From Linderina pennispora (Eukaryota; Kickxellomycota; Kickxellomycetes; Kickxellales; Kickxellaceae): a stretch of 64,000 nucleotides of DNA. The DNA lies in contig NW_024468263.1 of assembly GCF_002104995.1 (NCBI RefSeq), positions 62,001 through 126,000 on the forward strand, written 5' to 3'. Of this stretch, positions 20,900 through 29,993 are shown one piece after another (position 1 is the first letter of the stretch; each line of letters begins with the position of its first letter). Under the pieces are notes generated by a model. The model was given only the letters and a program-made list of their open reading frames with translations, had not been told where the DNA came from and did no database searches. The position numbers and the translations under genes were made by a program.

Positions 20900-21674
20900 G
20901 GAGTGCTGACACAGTTGACAGCAAGAAGAGGCCAGCGGATTCCAATAAGTTTGGCGTCGTGATTCAGAAGCGGTAGCAGTATTTTGTCCTACAATTTGCG
21001 CAAGCACCATTCCTCAGGATGCCAAATGCCGTTGACCCATCCAGCGTCATGCAGCTGGATGAGCGGAGCTGACAGCTGACGGACCTAGTGATAAACCTCC
21101 GAACCAGGATCTCTGACCTTGTCCTGTCTGCAGTTGCAGGCTGCAGCAATTGGCAGATCCTGCCCGCTCCTTGGAGACATTCAAGTCGAAAGCAGCCCCT
21201 GGTTCCAGGCTCGGTAAAGCCGATCTACCCTGGCTTATTCATCCTTGCGGGTGTCCCAGAGATAAGAAGCACAGCGCTAGGTGAGTCTATATGCTGGAAC
21301 TCCTCAGAGCTATTGGGTAGAAAGCAATGGTTAAGGAACTCTTGAGGGCCTGTGGCACGAGTACTGTCAGGATCCTCTTTTACTGCCCAAACTGCCTGCT
21401 GGTCAATGAAATTTTTGCTGAAGGCGGTTAAGCAAACGAATTAGTTACCAAGACTGGCAGCTCAGGGCTGACTACGCCATGCACTACCGATGCCACTGAA
21501 GTACTTTGCATTGCTCAGCGTGAAAGCAGCCCATCGCTACCCTGTCAGGAATATGGCAACAAATTTAGGATAACATATTTTAATGCCAAACAGCAAGACA
21601 GCAGCCAGTCCATTGAGTATTTTGCGCAGTATGCTGCGGAGGTCGGGATGGATGCTGTCAAGCAGCTGGCGTAA
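20900..21674 (+). pseudogene. Decayed array copy D, relic of member C
   Basis: Broken frames match member C in order: 'KKRPADSN', 'AQAPFLRMPNAVDPSSVMQLDE' and 'LVINLRTRISDL' correspond to C's 'AQAPFLGVLNTVDPSGIMQLDE' and 'LVVHFQTRISEL'. The copy ends 'YFAQYAAEVGMDAV...' and a TAA at 21672. In-frame TAG and TGA codons (for example just after 'DERS') and several frame changes leave no long ORF. It is a tandem duplicate of C that lost function. Confidence 0.75.
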
Positions 21675-21975
21675 TTGACGCATTTCTGGCAGCAGAGTGG
21701 TGTATAGCAGTCACAGTTGAGCTACTGTCCTTTTAGCATTTGTTGTGTCCCAACATGAATGCTCTCTCGTTACACTGGTGATAACTATTGAAGCTAGAGT
21801 CACTCAGCGTTTCTGTTCCCAGCTGGCATTCCGCAGGCACTGATCAAGGATATCCGATCATAATTATCTCATTCTGGCCATTTTATTTCGCCACAACACA
21901 CTGCAGACAGAGCTAGCCTTTTGTTCCACTTGCCTGCAATTTTTCCTCGTTTCAAGTATTTTGCAAGTTGCTGGA

Positions 21976-22815
21976 ATGTCTTTTACTCAGCTAACAGTGT
22001 CGCGGCCAGCGTTTGTCGGAGATGGGTCAAATAGCGGCGACAGTGCAAAGCGAGTGAAGCTCGAATTCCCTACGAAAGCACGGACCGAGAGAAATTCAGT
22101 TGTCCTGCTGCAACCTGTCTCGGTTGTAATCCCCCACGGGATGCAGCCCGAGGACGCTGCTGGTCTTGTGCGCATGTGTCAGTGGAACCAGGAGCTGTCA
22201 GCAATGGTGATGCATCTGCAGAACCGGGTAGCTGAGCTCCGCCAGGCGCAACAGCATGCACCAGGCCAGATGCCATCAGATTCGCCCATGAGTTCTGCAT
22301 CGACACTCGCTCCAACGAGCCCGCTGAACCAGCAGCCAGACAGGCCATACCAATCACTACGGCACTGCGACTTCAAATACGGGGTTCGGCGCATATACAT
22401 ATTGAAACTTCGTGCAACCAAAGCGAATATGGCGCAGAAGCTTAGTGACATAGGGATTGACTCTGACTGGGCAGTGCATGTCCAGTTTTTGACGCTGAGT
22501 GTGGTTGAGGCCTTCGTCAAAGCAGAGTTTTCCAAGCAGTTCTTCGATAAGCTCATGGAAGCTGGTATTCAGGTGCTTGATGGGTATGAGCCGATGACAA
22601 AGGCCCACCCAGGCCTTACAGATGGCGAGGCGACGCATATAGCAGCGTCATACGGTACGGTGCTGAGAAAAACACTCAAAAAGTTGTCCGCGCCGACTTG
22701 CTCTGTAGAGGAAAAGTTCCTTCATTACCTCCGAGAATATGCCAAGGAGATTGGCGCTCCGCTTAAGGCCACCGTCGTCCAAATGGTGTCACGGCCAGCC
22801 CAGCAGACACATTGA
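21976..22815 (+). CDS. Tandem-array family member E (intermediate type)
   Basis: 279 residues from ATG 21976 (MSFTQLTVSRPAF). It carries 'SAKRVKLEF' at about 23-31, nearly the classic c-Myc-type nuclear-localisation core. Next come 'PVSVVIPHGMQPEDAAGLVRMCQWNQEL', which links the short type (QWN) and the long type (VPILPT..DM..LVRM), then 'VMHLQNRVAELRQ'. Its C-terminal domain starts 'HCDFKYGVRRIYILKL' (the CRSD box is altered to HCDF), has 'SVVEAFVKAEFSKQF', and ends 'YLREYAKEIGAPL' with a 14-residue tail. The sequence suggests it is a link between the two subfamilies. Confidence 0.72.
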   Translation: MSFTQLTVSRPAFVGDGSNSGDSAKRVKLEFPTKARTERNSVVLLQPVSVVIPHGMQPEDAAGLVRMCQWNQELSAMVMHLQNRVAELRQAQQHAPGQMPSDSPMSSASTLAPTSPLNQQPDRPYQSLRHCDFKYGVRRIYILKLRATKANMAQKLSDIGIDSDWAVHVQFLTLSVVEAFVKAEFSKQFFDKLMEAGIQVLDGYEPMTKAHPGLTDGEATHIAASYGTVLRKTLKKLSAPTCSVEEKFLHYLREYAKEIGAPLKATVVQMVSRPAQQTH

Positions 22816-22977
22816 TAAACTTTAGCAATCAGCCCAGCAGAGCTGCACGATCGGCTAAGATCTGTTGTTTTAAATTGCCAGCTGTGACACAGCCCTCGTC
22901 TCACCTCTCTTCTCCACTCTGCCTCCAATCGACTTTTTTTTTCTCTCTTTACACTACTCGTATTCTAGCAATATTTG

Positions 22978-23841
22978 ATGCTTCCATCGCCTAGCCACTC
23001 GCCAGATCAGCTGCAGCACCACGCAGACCAGTCGCCACACACCGTGTTGCCGCCAAAAGAATTTACAGTGTACAGGCCGAGGCTGTCCGATTTTTCATCG
23101 CCGCAAATGTCTAGCCCATGCGCTTCACTTGAACCCGTTAAGGTTAAGATAGCACCAGAAACCCCACCAGAAGAGGCGAAAGAGATCGCAAAAATGTGCG
23201 AGTACAACAACGAGCTCCGGCTGATAGCCGAACTGCTTCAGAAAAGGATCACAATATACGAGCAGCAACAACAACAGCGGAATCAACAGATACAAGAATA
23301 CAAAGCAGTAAACCAGGAAACAACGCCAACCAATTCTGATAAAGCCAGCACACAAAGCCGCTCTCTCAACCCTTCCCCCGAACGACACAGCTACGCCAAG
23401 AAGGATTCTTGTGGAGTTTGCACACACGGCCTGCCTGAGCCATCACCTGTCGAGGCCAAGTATGCCATCCGCACGCTGTACATAAAAGGCATGCGTGTCT
23501 TTCCATACCCCTACATGGACAAGGTCCTGCGGCACTACGATATCGACGATCTGGAGATCTACCATGTCAACTATGTGCTTCCTGATGTCTGTGAGATATT
23601 TGTTTCTCAGCGAGATGCTGAGGTTTTGGTGCGGAGACTACGGCGATACGACAAGGCTATTTTTAAGGGCTTTCACCCACTGCATATTTCGCTCAGGAGC
23701 AAGATGTCGCTGGAGACAAAGAAAACCGAGTACAGAAAGCGCTTGCTGACCAGCTATCACAGATGTGACAATGGGAATTTCCGCCGGTTCGTGAAGAACT
23801 ACTCCTACAGCTTGGGAATTCCACTAGGCTCTACGATATAG
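22978..23841 (+). CDS. Tandem-array family member F (long-type subfamily)
   Basis: 287 residues from ATG 22978. It opens with Pro/His/Gln-rich sequence, then 'EFTVYRPRLSDF' (the 'TVYRP' box is shared with H and N) and the helix 'IAKMCEYNNELRLIAELLQKRI', in which Tyr replaces Trp of the short type, followed by a short Gln run. The C-terminal domain is of the second kind: 'EAKYAIRTLYIKGM', 'RHYDIDDLEIYHVNYVLPDV', 'CEIFVSQRDAEVLVRRLRRY', 'FKGFHPL' and 'RRFVKNYSYSLGIPL'. There is no obvious KR-rich patch before the helix. Same strand and spacing as its neighbours. Confidence 0.72.
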   Translation: MLPSPSHSPDQLQHHADQSPHTVLPPKEFTVYRPRLSDFSSPQMSSPCASLEPVKVKIAPETPPEEAKEIAKMCEYNNELRLIAELLQKRITIYEQQQQQRNQQIQEYKAVNQETTPTNSDKASTQSRSLNPSPERHSYAKKDSCGVCTHGLPEPSPVEAKYAIRTLYIKGMRVFPYPYMDKVLRHYDIDDLEIYHVNYVLPDVCEIFVSQRDAEVLVRRLRRYDKAIFKGFHPLHISLRSKMSLETKKTEYRKRLLTSYHRCDNGNFRRFVKNYSYSLGIPLGSTI

Positions 23842-24114
23842 ATCAGGGGCAGGGCGTATGTGTCCTGACAGACACGCGGACAGCCGGGATGTGCATCTGC
23901 ACGTCGTTTGTGCTGTGCATCGTTGCCTGGGGATTGTGTTACAGGAAGTCTGCTTCCTTCTTCTTGCACATCCTGCCTCCCGCTGATATTTTCAACCATG
24001 CTGCCACCTGTTATTTCACAAGGGTGAGACGATGCCTTCAGCAGTGGCACAAAGAGACAGCGGGTTGAGGAGCACGCGCATAGGGTCGTTTTGAAGACCT
24101 CACCAGTGCAAATA

Positions 24115-24825
24115 ATGGACCTGGGAACCGGTGGCGGTCCGAGCCAGCTCGCACAGTGGAACGACCAGCCCTCTAGCCTACTTTATGGTCTCCAAGGAGA
24201 GCTGTACTTGCTATTGCCGATGCTCCCAACTGGTCACCTGTCATCATCGACCGCGCCCGGGCCGCTGTCACCATTTCTGCTGCTTGGTCCCTCCACCGAC
24301 CATGTGTCTGATGACTGCACTGAGGAATTTGCTTCCTGTGACCAACACCTGCACCCACACTCACCCTTGCCCTCGCCTCTCTCACGCAAACTTGGCACAT
24401 ACACTGTCGACATCCGTCCCTCACACACCTGTCGCAGCGATAAGCGGCACAGCATGCATCGCATCTACACGCTCGGCTTGATGCGACCGCAAAACTCATC
24501 CATGCGAACTCAACAGAGGAAGATGGGTATTGACTCTTCATATGTTGTACATTCGCATAATGTTGTGTGTGGTGTGAACAAGTTTGTCGTTGAAGCGTCG
24601 TATGGGCGTATGTTTGTCAGGCATTTGAATAGCATCAAAGGTGTCAAGGTCATACGGTTTTTTGACCTGCTGCACCCGACCTACAGTGAGCTGTCCCCGG
24701 CGCAGTGGGCAGCACCCCCTGGCATGTACAAGCAACGAGTGAGGACGACATTTTGCGATTCCAAGCCTAGCAGACCCGGATTTATGGCGTACGCGAGGGA
24801 TTACAAGAGAGAAATCGGGCTCTAG
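24115..24825 (+). CDS. Tandem-array family member G (N-terminally short)
   Basis: 236 residues from ATG 24115 (MDLGTGGGPSQLAQWND); the frame is open upstream to 24091 without another ATG. The protein begins directly at the QWN helix ('LAQWNDQPSSLLYGLQ') and lacks the basic N-terminal region of its paralogues. A different frame just upstream (from 24030) has coding-like content, so a frame change may have removed the original N-terminus. The C-terminal domain is intact: 'CRSDKRHSMHRIYTLGL', 'MRPQNSSMRTQQRKMGIDSS', 'VNKFVVEASYGRMFVRHL', 'FFDLLHP' and 'YARDYKREIGL'. It is closest to I, K and L. Confidence 0.62.
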   Translation: MDLGTGGGPSQLAQWNDQPSSLLYGLQGELYLLLPMLPTGHLSSSTAPGPLSPFLLLGPSTDHVSDDCTEEFASCDQHLHPHSPLPSPLSRKLGTYTVDIRPSHTCRSDKRHSMHRIYTLGLMRPQNSSMRTQQRKMGIDSSYVVHSHNVVCGVNKFVVEASYGRMFVRHLNSIKGVKVIRFFDLLHPTYSELSPAQWAAPPGMYKQRVRTTFCDSKPSRPGFMAYARDYKREIGL

Positions 24826-24988
24826 CCAGCTTCCACAAAGCGGATGCAGGAGTGAGATCTGCAAAGCAGACATAGGCACTTGCTGCGCCTGATATCAAAC
24901 GTCGGGAGATGTGGTGCGGGCTGTAAACTCTTTCCTCTCTGTATTCCAAATATCTTGAAATAAACTCATTTTCTCTACCTCACCAGTC

Positions 24989-26410
24989 ATGTCATCTAGC
25001 CTAAGTGTGGGCCAAGAACAGCAGCAAGAACAGCACCAGTTGCACCAGCAGTGTGAAGCAAATATTTCGATGCCACCACAGAATCAAGCACAGCAAACGG
25101 CACCGCTACAGTCACTGCACCTGGTAGAGGCGTTGCAGCAATCTCTGCTTGCAGAGCAGGTATCTCAACAACCACTGTCAGAGGAACCTGCGCTAGTGGA
25201 AGCAACTTCTGAGCGAGGGCAGCTACTGGGGCTAACGCAAAAATCGCCTGTGCACCAGCAGCTCCACCAACAGCTCCAGCGACAGAAGCTCCATCAACAG
25301 CTCCAGCAGCAGCGCCAGCAACAGAAGCGCCAGCAGCAGTTACCAAGGCCTTTTCTTGAACAGGATAGTATGGAACCAGCCGCTGCTGTTACCTCACTGA
25401 CAATTGACCCACCACTCTCCGCAGTAGCATCGTTTGCGCAGCTACCTATCTATTCACCATCGCCAATCTACCCACCACCACCCATGCTAACGGTGTACCA
25501 GCCAGTATTTCCATCATTCGATAGTAGCAGCTTCAGTCCAAAGAAAGTGAAGTTTAGCATCGACACTATGCAAGACGTGCTGCCAGCATCAGCGTGCCAG
25601 GTCGAGCTTGTTCCCATCACCGTTCCCATCCTGCCTACTATGACGATGCAGGATGTCACAAACATAGTGCAAATGGGGGAACGCAACCGCGAGCTGGTCT
25701 CAGCGCTGTTGGCTACTCAAGACAATGTCCTGGCTCTTGAGCATGGCCAGCTCCAGAAGCGAATCCTCGCCCTGCAGTCGCCAATCCTACCAGCTAAGAT
25801 TGGCAGTGCTGCAGCGACATTTGGCTCCGTGTCAAGCCTGCAGAACTTTGCTGTGTCAGCAGCCAACTCAGGGACAACAGCAACAGTCGAAAAACTGTCG
25901 GCAGGTCTTTCCCAAAGCCATGTGACTCTAGCTGCACAGCCCAGGTCACGCGCGCGTGTGGTCAGAAAGAATGTACGCACACTCAAGTATGGCATGCCCA
26001 AGCAAAGTGCGGCCGAGGAGAAGTACTGCATGTGGCGCATCTATGCCAAGGGCCTGCGCGAGTACGGGTCGGAGCACGAAGGGAATTTCCTGGCGCATTA
26101 TGACATCGGCGACCTTGACATATTCCACGTGTACTTTTCTCCATCAGGCACCTGTGAGTTTATTGTAGCTGAACGTGATGCCTACAAGCTTGTTAAGAGG
26201 CTACGCAAGCTGAACAAGACAATTTTGGACGGGTATGGCCCGCTTCGGGATGTGGGGAAAGCAGAGGACACTGAGCTTGTCCGGACGCAGTACACAAAGC
26301 AGCTGGCTGCTAGCCTCGCCAAGTGCCACAATCGAGACTTTAAACATTACGTCGACAGATATGCGCGAGATGTCAATCTCAGCCTGCCAGCCAATCAGTC
26401 GGGGAGCTAG
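24989..26410 (+). CDS. Tandem-array family member H (long, Gln-rich type)
   Basis: 473 residues, the longest copy. The first ~120 residues are Gln/Leu/His-rich ('QQQEQHQLHQQ', 'LHQQLQQQRQQQKRQQQ'). Then come 'LTVYQPVFPSF', a basic 'SPKKVKFSI' (SV40-like nuclear signal pattern) and 'ITVPILPTMTMQDVTNIVQM', followed by 'GERNRELVSALLATQ' and 'LQKRILALQSPI'. The C-terminal domain: 'AEEKYCMWRIYAKGLREYG', 'AHYDIGDLDIFHVYF', 'CEFIVAERDAYKLVKRLRK', 'ILDGYGPL' and 'YVDRYARDVNLSLP'. Gln-rich plus nuclear-type signals suggest a transcription-associated protein, by inference only. Confidence 0.72.
   Translation: MSSSLSVGQEQQQEQHQLHQQCEANISMPPQNQAQQTAPLQSLHLVEALQQSLLAEQVSQQPLSEEPALVEATSERGQLLGLTQKSPVHQQLHQQLQRQKLHQQLQQQRQQQKRQQQLPRPFLEQDSMEPAAAVTSLTIDPPLSAVASFAQLPIYSPSPIYPPPPMLTVYQPVFPSFDSSSFSPKKVKFSIDTMQDVLPASACQVELVPITVPILPTMTMQDVTNIVQMGERNRELVSALLATQDNVLALEHGQLQKRILALQSPILPAKIGSAAATFGSVSSLQNFAVSAANSGTTATVEKLSAGLSQSHVTLAAQPRSRARVVRKNVRTLKYGMPKQSAAEEKYCMWRIYAKGLREYGSEHEGNFLAHYDIGDLDIFHVYFSPSGTCEFIVAERDAYKLVKRLRKLNKTILDGYGPLRDVGKAEDTELVRTQYTKQLAASLAKCHNRDFKHYVDRYARDVNLSLPANQSGS
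25016..25347 (+). repeat. CAG/CAA-rich glutamine-coding tract in member H
   Basis: Imperfect CAG/CAA/CTC triplets encoding the Gln/Leu-rich N-terminus of member H. The triplets are mixed rather than pure, so the tract should be more stable than a simple microsatellite. Confidence 0.55.
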
Positions 26411-26619
26411 GCGACTGTGGGATGTCGATATCTATTATTGTACTTATTGAGCATTGTTTCCGACATGTGTAGTTCGACCCAAGTCTTGCCACAGTGTGTT
26501 TCTGGCATGTCTGGCTGCAGCTTGCTGGCTTGAATAAGGACACGCAGCGCTAGCGGTAAAAGAGAGTGAGGCATGTTGGCCACTTGTCCTTTTCCACTAA
26601 CTTTCTAATTCAATCAAAC

Positions 26620-27606
26620 ATGTCTTTTGTTAGCAAGCAGCCTTTTATGTATGCCTCTCACCAGGACAATCTAAGCAGCGGTATGAAGCGACAGAGAAAT
26701 GGGAACCCAGCACGATACTCAGTCTCTCTGAAGAGTGAAACGGGTGCTGTTGCAACGACGGTTCATGGCGACGCTGCTGTGAGTGTGGGCCAAATTTCGC
26801 AATGGAGTGAGCAGCTTTCCAGCCTTGTTTCCAACGCCCAGGACTATTTGAGTGAGCGCACTGTAACCGAGGCAACCCACATCCATCCTGAATACTCTGC
26901 TATTTCTCCGTCCCTTATGCTGGTGGAGTCACTGAGTGAATCCAGCAGCAATGTGACACCAGCCACGCTCTCCAACCCTTCAGACATTCCTGTCATTTAT
27001 GTGTCAGACTTTCCAAAGGAGCCAAGTGTCTCTGACAAGCGAAAGCCGCGTATCCCGATTTCACAGCGGCTGGGCCCCAGAATAAGTAAACCAACTAATA
27101 GCAGGGCATACACAGCCGACAACTTGAAAAGGCGCAGAAAACACTCAGTTGTATGCAAAAGTGACTTCGTTCACAATATCAGACGTGTCTATATCTATGG
27201 GCTCATGAAGCCCCCAAATATCTCGATGCGAGCTTGCCTCAGCAACAGCTACGGTGTTGACCCAACGGGCATCATATTTTCACACTACATCGCCTATCAA
27301 GTAACTGAACTATTTGTTCATGGCCAGCACACGCAAAGACTAACCAACGGGCTATCCAAATTGAATAGCGTATTGCATCTGAAGGGGTTTAAACCATTGG
27401 AGCCGAATGTCCTACCACACTATATACTTTCATTGGCGCAACTAGATGCTTTTCCAGGCATATACAAAGAGAGCATTAGGGCCACGTTTGGGAATCCACA
27501 TATGTTGAGGGGAACGTTTGAGAGATACGCGCAAGAGTATATGGTGGAAATTGGAGCCGTGGCTCTCGACAACACCATGGCCGCTCCTGGAAGACACATT
27601 CTCTAG
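26620..27606 (+). CDS. Tandem-array family member I (short type, IPISQRLG group)
   Basis: 328 residues from ATG 26620 (MSFVSKQPFMYAS). Basic 'GMKRQRNGNPARYSVSL', then 'VGQISQWSEQLSSLVSNAQDYL'. A linker contains 'KPRIPISQRLGPRISK', a box shared only with K and L, and a second basic patch 'LKRRRKH'. The C-terminal domain runs 'CKSDFVHNIRRVYIYGLMKP', 'ISMRACLSNSYGVDPT', 'QVTELFVHGQHTQRL', 'FKPLEP' and 'YAQEYMVEIGAVAL', with a 13-residue tail. In the α2/β3 part it is more divergent than K and L. Confidence 0.73.
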   Translation: MSFVSKQPFMYASHQDNLSSGMKRQRNGNPARYSVSLKSETGAVATTVHGDAAVSVGQISQWSEQLSSLVSNAQDYLSERTVTEATHIHPEYSAISPSLMLVESLSESSSNVTPATLSNPSDIPVIYVSDFPKEPSVSDKRKPRIPISQRLGPRISKPTNSRAYTADNLKRRRKHSVVCKSDFVHNIRRVYIYGLMKPPNISMRACLSNSYGVDPTGIIFSHYIAYQVTELFVHGQHTQRLTNGLSKLNSVLHLKGFKPLEPNVLPHYILSLAQLDAFPGIYKESIRATFGNPHMLRGTFERYAQEYMVEIGAVALDNTMAAPGRHIL

Positions 27607-28773
27607 CTCATGGCCAATAGTGACCCCTGTACGCCTCTGTTTGGGCGCTACCCACCTATATAAGCAGGTTTTACGGCTAGTCACCTCAATATTCCTCCTT
27701 CCTTATTTCATATAGCATGTTATCATACATTGCAACATACTTCATGGAAAAGTACTCGGAAAGCCACCTTATTACGAACTGCTGCAGGAGGTTGTTTGCT
27801 AGGTACATTGCATACGAGATACTACAGGAGCCTTCAACTGAGCGCCATCAAGTCGATGCCGCTATGCGATATTGAAGAGCTGCACACATATTTGATACAA
27901 TTTGCTGTGTCTCGCGTACGAACTACCCAGGGGATAGCCCTCTGCAACTGTTTAGATATGTTTGCAAACACCTTTCCACAACGTATGTCAGCATTTAATG
28001 ATGTTAGACGAAGGAATGAAGGAGGAACCCTTAGGCTGTTGCAAAGCCGAGTTAATTTCTGCAAACCATGCTGAATCGGAGGGGCAACGAGCCTATGTCC
28101 AGGACCTTGATATGCAGCCTGCCGGCACGTTGTCACAAGACAAACTCTGATAAGAGCTTGAGGTATTTGGTGGGATATGGTGGGATATGGCCACCTCTCA
28201 CATTAATCTCATCTTTGGTTCATTTGTATTCAAATAAAATACTGTTAATGTATGTGGCATATATTGTTGATATTATCCCACTCGTGACAGTGCAGAGCAG
28301 GGTGTATATATACCATGACGTCAGAATCTGCAGCTTGCTTTTCTAACAAACGTGTACGAGAGAATTGCTTCATGTGCGTGTGCGAGAGAGTGCTTGTGTA
28401 GAGACAGCAAGTATTGTGTGCTTGCAGGGCGACCCATGCATTCCCATGGTGAAGCCTGGAGAAGCATATGTCCCTTCAACCACTCAGGAGCGCTCTAGCG
28501 GGCAGACGGACACTTTTGGACAACTGTAGTGTATGGGCACGTGAGACTAGCCACGAGGGAACAAAGCACACCCCCAGGACGCACAGATAAAAGGCCGTAT
28601 GTGACAGAGATACAGATTGTTTCCACAGGTTTATTCTTTTACTCAAAATACAAACACGTCACAACAAAATCGTATGTGCCATAAATTCGGTCAAACAGGC
28701 TCGGGTGTGATTATGACAAGCCATCCTTTTTTCATTTTTCATTCTCAACCATTTTGGTTCTTTTGTTGTATCA
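27607..28773. other. 1.2 kb array gap with broken ORFs
   Basis: Between members I and K. A plus-strand frame from ATG 27718 (MLSYIATYFMEKYSE) runs 48 codons. Overlapping frames to about 28150 ('ELHTYLIQFAVSRVRTT', 'CLQTPFHNVCQHLMMLDEGMKEE') look like pieces of one decayed or intron-split small gene that I cannot name and that does not look like the array family. A tandem GGTGGGATAT repeat lies near 28170. AT-rich leader sequence with GATAAAAGG near 28586 precedes member K. Confidence 0.4.
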
Positions 28774-29742
28774 ATGCCATTCGATAGCCAGCATTCGTTT
28801 CTATCTGTCTCAGACGGCAGCGGTCAGAGTAGCAGCACTAAGCGTGTCAGAGAAGATGAGCCGGTGCGGTATGCAGTTTCGCTGCAAGAGACACCGGGGG
28901 CTGTCATGCAGGTCCTGAACTTGGACACATCGGCAAACATCGGCCATATTTCGCAATGGAACGAACAGCTGGCCAGCCTGATTTGTAACGTCCAGGAGCG
29001 TATCAGTGCTCTCTCAGCAGCGCCTGGGCCGATTGAGCAGCAACCCACAGCTACAATAATCTCGCAACCGCATATTTCAAGAGAGCAAGCGAGCAGCTGC
29101 ACCAGCACATTGGCACTGGCTGAATCACATGACACCAAGCAGTTTTCAAGCGGCTACGAGCCAGATCAGCGGTATAAATCCGATTCAGACGAATCGTACT
29201 TGTCAGATAAAGCACCGCGCATTCCGATCTCGCAACGGCTTGGTTACACGGCCGAATTGCAATTAGCGACTGGCCATGCGTCACTGACAAGGAGTATTAC
29301 TGGCGTGTTTACGACAAAGTCTGGGCGACGCTCAACTACATGCAAAAGCGATAGAGAGCACGGCCTTCGTCGGGTGTACACGATGGGTCTAATGAAACCA
29401 AAGAACTGCTCACTCCGTCAGTACTTGGCGGGAATTGGTATCGATCCAGCTGGTATCGTGTTCTCGCACCATGTTGCGTACACGGTCAATGAACTCATAG
29501 TTAAAGTCGACTCAGTGCAGGCGTTATGCAGAGAGTTAGGCAGGGCTGACGGCGTAAAGGTCCTCAAATTCTTTGACCCACTGAGACCCATGCATTCGGA
29601 ATTATCGTATGAACAAAAACAGGCTTTTCCGGGAATATACAAGAAGAGGCTAAGGGCAACGTTCTCTCCCACCTATTCATCGAGAATTGGATTTGGTGAC
29701 TACGCACGTTCTTATACACGGGAAATCGGGATAGACGTCTGA
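28774..29742 (+). CDS. Tandem-array family member K (short type, IPISQRLG group)
   Basis: 322 residues. Basic 'STKRVREDEPVRYAVSLQE' precedes 'NIGHISQWNEQLASLICNVQERI'. The linker holds 'APRIPISQRLGYTAE'. The C-terminal domain begins 'CKSDREHGLRRVYTMGLMKP', continues 'CSLRQYLAGIGIDPAGIVFS', 'YTVNELIVKVDSVQALCREL', 'VLKFFDPLRPMHSELSYEQ' and ends 'YARSYTREIGIDV'. It is close to L across its whole length, implying a recent duplication. The ATG at 28774 is the first in frame after an AT-rich leader. Confidence 0.76.
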   Translation: MPFDSQHSFLSVSDGSGQSSSTKRVREDEPVRYAVSLQETPGAVMQVLNLDTSANIGHISQWNEQLASLICNVQERISALSAAPGPIEQQPTATIISQPHISREQASSCTSTLALAESHDTKQFSSGYEPDQRYKSDSDESYLSDKAPRIPISQRLGYTAELQLATGHASLTRSITGVFTTKSGRRSTTCKSDREHGLRRVYTMGLMKPKNCSLRQYLAGIGIDPAGIVFSHHVAYTVNELIVKVDSVQALCRELGRADGVKVLKFFDPLRPMHSELSYEQKQAFPGIYKKRLRATFSPTYSSRIGFGDYARSYTREIGIDV

Positions 29743-29993
29743 GTGCATGTTTGAAGCTGCAGCCACCCACGGCGTGTTTGCTGGAGGGCTTTGGCAAATA
29801 CACTCAAAGTAGAAGCACAAGCGAAGCTGTAGGTCGAGTGGGCACTAGCCCGCCAACTAATCTATCTAGAGGGCCGCATATGGAGCGGCGGTTGGCCATA
29901 AGTCTTATGCAATCGGTGTGAAGATATCCATTCTCTATACCCCCTCGTCAAAACAGCGCATATGACTATCCTTTTATTTTTCTCGCATTTACC

